64,000 nucleotides of DNA from Methanosarcina sp. UBA293 (GTDB lineage: Archaea > Halobacteriota > Methanosarcinia > Methanosarcinales > Methanosarcinaceae): assembly GCA_002499445.1 (NCBI GenBank), contig DALS01000055.1, positions 104,591 through 168,590 on the forward strand, written 5' to 3'. The first letter of the stretch is position 1. Each line of letters begins with the position of its first letter. A program made the position numbers and the translations under genes. Under the pieces are notes generated by a model. That model did not search any database, was not told the origin of the DNA, and was given only the letters and a program-made list of their open reading frames with translations. Of the stretch, positions 61,451 to 64,000 are shown one piece after another.

Positions 61451-62038
61451 TCAATCTTCTTTTGCTCGCGGCATGGCTATAATTTCCCGAACCTGAAGGG
61501 AAAAGAAATCTCCGCTATGGGCTGGCCTGAGTACAAGAGCTACATCGGCACCCCATCTTGTGCCTCCTATCGCTATAATCTCAGTGTTGTCGGAAACAGG
61601 GATATGACCTGAATCAGCTGCCATGATTGCAACTTCAATGGCTACCTTGAAGCCTTTTCCAAAAAGAGACCTGAGAGCATCCGAAATCACTTCAACTCTT
61701 GAATATCCCCCGAATTTTTTCGTAATTGAGCGTTCAACTCCTGAGAATATATGAGATTGAGTGGTTATTATTGCCCCAAGTTCTTCAAGCTTCTTTTTAT
61801 ATTCTTCTTCCACTTCCCATTCGCCCTTTTCCTTCTGCCCATACTGATGGCTTATTCCAACAACTTTTATGTTGCTACCCTTTACTGCCTCTGCCATTTT
61901 TAATGCGGTTTTTCCGCTAGTGCTTGCTACTACAATATGAGATATCTGAAGCTCTTTTGCCCTTCTTGCAGCTGCTTTAACAACGGCTTCCGTATTTGAC
62001 TCTCCTACATCATCAAAATAGAGAATAGATTTTTCCAT
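61451..62038 (-). CDS. Pyruvate kinase C-terminal-like domain protein (COG1751)
   Basis: 195 residues. The fold resembles the free-standing pyruvate-kinase alpha/beta domain: SILYFDDVGESNTEAVVKAAARRAKEL, IVVASTSGKTALKMAEAV, VVGISHQYGQ, and late AADSGHIPVSDNTEIIAIGGTRWGADVALVLRPAHS. There is no kinase catalytic domain, so it is not pyruvate kinase. A regulatory nucleotide or metabolite sensor role is only a suggestion. GGAGGAGA lies five bases before ATG. It is on the same strand as tgtA, 195 bp upstream. Confidence 0.85.
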   Translation of the reverse strand: MEKSILYFDDVGESNTEAVVKAAARRAKELQISHIVVASTSGKTALKMAEAVKGSNIKVVGISHQYGQKEKGEWEVEEEYKKKLEELGAIITTQSHIFSGVERSITKKFGGYSRVEVISDALRSLFGKGFKVAIEVAIMAADSGHIPVSDNTEIIAIGGTRWGADVALVLRPAHSGDFFSLQVREIIAMPRAKED

Positions 62039-62536
62039 TACTTTTCTCCTCCTGTTTCTGGATTTTTCATTCTATAAGCGTTTTTTTACGATTTAGTCTG
62101 TCTATTATATCTTTCCCATATTTGCTGTTTCTAAAGAACCAGGTTTCTGTCGCCAAATATCTGTCAGGCATCTACTCTCACATGTTCTTTTTCCTAAAAT
62201 CAATACATTCTTTGTTCTCTGATTTGTTAAATTTTGGACAGCTATTCTGGAAACTCAATTCTTCACTTTCATGATTCCTCTCTTTACTGAAGAAATATGA
62301 AAAGTTATTATATCTTCTTTATCTCAATTATTTTTCTTTGTCAGGAGAAAGGCTATATATAATAATTGATTCTCATTTTATCAAAAGGGGATATAGTAGT
62401 TTGGAACTCGAGTTCATTGTATACTTTACACAAATGTAAGTGCAGAAAGTAGAATAAACTCTGACTGCTGAGAAACTTGTTTATCTAAGATTAGGTAAGA
62501 TATAATCATAGGGGTTGTATTTGCTGAGGTGGTTAT
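62039..62536. other. Divergent promoter region
   Basis: About 500 bases without a gene. GGCTATATATAATAAT at 62351-62366 is a good archaeal TATA box for the plus-strand PAC2-DUF473 pair, giving a leader of about 150 bases. Confidence 0.5.
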
Positions 62537-63283
62537 TTGTCAAATACAGATTATGATAACAATGATGTGAAGATTATTACCAAACCTGTCCAATCAAAAA
62601 ATCCTATTTTGATTGAAGGTTTTCCCGGAATCGGGCTTGTAGGGAATATTGCAAGTCAGCATATGATAGAAGAATTGAAAATGGAATACATTGGTTCTAT
62701 TGATTCAAGGTATTTCCCCTCGATTGCAGTACTTTATGAGGGACTTATAAATATGCCTGTAAGAATTTACGAGAACGTAGAGCACAACTTGATTATTGTG
62801 ATCTCCGATATTCCTATCAGTCACACTGTCTCCTATGATGTTAGTAATGCTCTGGTGGATTGGGCTGAGTCTATCAATGTAAGAGAAATTGCTTCCATTG
62901 CAGGAATTGCCATAATGGACGGTGGGAATAAAGTTTTTGGGGCAGCCACCACTCCAGAGATGCTGGACAAGATCAAGAGTAAGGTAGAGGTTTTCCAGAT
63001 GGGGACAATCTCAGGGATTTCGGGCAGCGTAATGGCTGAATGTCTGCTGCGTGGAATTCCCGCATTTAGCCTGCTTGGTGCGACCAGAACTCAGAATCCT
63101 GATCCTAGGGCCGCTTCTGCTGTTATTGAAGTTTTAAACGAGCTCTATGGGCTTTCAATAAATACAGCGCGGCTTATAGAGCAGGCTGAACGCATAGAAA
63201 TCGAACTCCAAAGGCTTGCTGAAGATGTTCAAACTGCAGAGCAGAAAGGAGAAGTAAAGAAGGAGTTCCCAATGTACGGGTGA
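62537..63283 (+). CDS. PAC2-family protein (proteasome assembly chaperone-like)
   Basis: 248 residues from TTG 62537, with GAGGTGG four bases upstream. The PAC2 core is seen as IEGFPGIGLVGNIASQHMIEEL, SRYFPSIAVLYEGLINMPVRIYENV, LIIVISDIPISHTVSYDVSNALVDWAE and GGNKVFGAATTPEM, followed by a helical C-terminus (LIEQAERIEIELQRLAEDVQ). Eukaryotic relatives assist 20S proteasome assembly; archaeal members of this COG2047 type are uncharacterised. It is coupled to the DUF473 gene four bases downstream. Confidence 0.88.
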   Translation: MSNTDYDNNDVKIITKPVQSKNPILIEGFPGIGLVGNIASQHMIEELKMEYIGSIDSRYFPSIAVLYEGLINMPVRIYENVEHNLIIVISDIPISHTVSYDVSNALVDWAESINVREIASIAGIAIMDGGNKVFGAATTPEMLDKIKSKVEVFQMGTISGISGSVMAECLLRGIPAFSLLGATRTQNPDPRAASAVIEVLNELYGLSINTARLIEQAERIEIELQRLAEDVQTAEQKGEVKKEFPMYG

Positions 63284-63287
63284 TCCC

Positions 63288-63677
63288 ATGGAGTACATAG
63301 CATTAACAGGAATTGCTGATTCTCTTATCGAAGTCCTAAAAAAACATTATCTTAGAACTCTTGAGATTCGGAATCCTCAAAACTTCATAGGAGTACTTGG
63401 GCTCAATGCAGGAGATAGCGTCCTTCTAACTTCTACCAGCCTTCAGGATCTCACGGAGGGGACTTCAGGTCTCGTAGCAAAGGTTGTACAGAAGCAAATT
63501 TCGGTCCACTCTATTGTCAGTTCGAGCAATCTCTATATTGAAGAACGAGAAACTATGTCAGCGCGCATTCAGCTTGAATGCAAGTGTATGGCAAGGGTGA
63601 GAAATGTTATCTCAAACGAGCTTGGGAAACCAGTTCGGGTAGATGCCAGGGAAATTTCCTGCTATGAAGCCAGGTAA
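63288..63677 (+). CDS. DUF473 family protein
   Basis: 129 residues, the normal length of this methanogen family. It begins MEYIALTGIADSLIEVLKKHYLRTLEIRNP, has the middle segment GLNAGDSVLLTSTSLQDLTEGTSGLVAKV, and ends with ECKCMARVRNVISNELGKPVRVDAREISCYEAR. Soluble; three cysteines. The stop of the PAC2 gene is embedded in its ribosome binding site (GGTGAT), so the two are translationally coupled and probably act together. Function unknown. Confidence 0.9.
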   Translation: MEYIALTGIADSLIEVLKKHYLRTLEIRNPQNFIGVLGLNAGDSVLLTSTSLQDLTEGTSGLVAKVVQKQISVHSIVSSSNLYIEERETMSARIQLECKCMARVRNVISNELGKPVRVDAREISCYEAR

Positions 63678-64000
63678 ATATCTCACTAAATTTAATCTAA
63701 TGTCCAGATTTTGATCTAAAGTATATCTTTTCCGGATCTGTAATTTTTAATGAACATCTGGACTTTAGTATGTCACTATCTTTAAGAAATACTTTTTTCT
63801 CTTTTCTTTTCTCGGAATTTTAGAGAAAAAACGATAGCATTCAATTTTTTCCAAGTTTCTATAAGAGTCAAAATTACTTGGATCTACCAGAAAAATGCTA
63901 TCTTGAAAAATACTGATTCTCCAAAATATGTGGCGGATCATTGGTATATTACTCATTATATAATATAATAAAATAGACTCTGTAGAAATCCTCTAAATTC
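63678..64000. other. AT-rich right end with nested inverted repeat
   Basis: No gene is recognised; the minus-strand frame at 63765-63956 has no protein-like features. GATAGCATT at 63833-63841 pairs with AATGCTATC at 63894-63902, and inside it CCAAGT (63851-63856) pairs with ACTTGG (63876-63881), giving a long interrupted hairpin. Confidence 0.5.

Noticed and set aside
61239..61454. 71-codon lysine-rich frame from a TTG overlapping the COG1751 stop
   Set aside because: The lysine run comes from an A/G-rich tract, no good ribosome binding site is present, and it runs into the tgtA start; no protein-like pattern after residue 30.
63765..63956. 63-codon minus-strand frame
   Set aside because: Low-complexity, overlaps the nested inverted repeat, and no homology or ribosome binding site is visible.

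Overview
The window is a chromosomal segment of a methanogenic archaeon, almost certainly a Methanosarcina. The evidence is the methanogenesis and cofactor genes (mtd, mfnB), archaeosine tRNA-guanine transglycosylase, archaeal families (DUF166, DUF2111, DUF473, PAC2, COG1340), long AT-rich spacers, many TTG/GTG starts behind GGTGA-type ribosome binding sites, and above all five proteins of the disaggregatase family, a hallmark of Methanosarcina cell surfaces. The species cannot be fixed by reading alone.

Region 1 (1-48.9 kb) is a large surface-polysaccharide island. The left end holds a minus-strand trio (acetyltransferase, aminotransferase, Gfo/Idh dehydrogenase) that looks like a WbpD/WbpE/WbpB-type module for a diacetylated diamino-uronic UDP-sugar. 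Next come a DUF1616/CPBP membrane pair, two GT2 enzymes, a GT-C-like membrane protein and two GT4 enzymes. Two beta-helix surface proteins with near-identical 5' parts and a shared promoter/leader follow, then a flippase, an SDR epimerase, UDP-glucose dehydrogenase and a small membrane protein. A five-gene plus-strand operon (DUF354, polysaccharide deacetylase, GT2, GT4, FemAB/GNAT-like) faces a minus-strand group (second deacetylase, second GT-C-like protein, second flippase). A tandem-GT2 fusion, three more disaggregatase-family proteins, a serine-acetyltransferase-like enzyme and a third polytopic protein complete the island. Together the genes can make nucleotide sugars, assemble and flip lipid-linked glycans, modify them, and export beta-helix proteins that may bind or cut the product. 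In Methanosarcina the obvious candidate product is the methanochondroitin matrix or a related EPS; this assignment is inference.

Region 2 (49-64 kb) is a compact housekeeping block: mfnB (methanofuran) divergent from a HisA/HisF-like protein, a short hypothetical protein, tmk, DUF166, DUF2111, mtd, a SerB-like phosphatase with a COG1340 coiled-coil protein, a radical SAM/geranylgeranyl-reductase/UbiA operon, tgtA, a pyruvate-kinase-C-like protein, and a PAC2-DUF473 pair.

Recurrent themes are recent duplication and gene conversion inside the island (a 164-bp tract that reads as identical in two disaggregatase-type genes about 26 kb apart in opposite orientation, and a ~120-bp tract in the two deacetylases), domain shuffling and truncation among the surface proteins, two genes lacking any ATG/GTG/TTG at the start implied by their reading frame (ACG at 3351, ATT at 52535), and short tandem duplications in the spacers. 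I saw no tRNA, rRNA, CRISPR array or intact insertion sequence.
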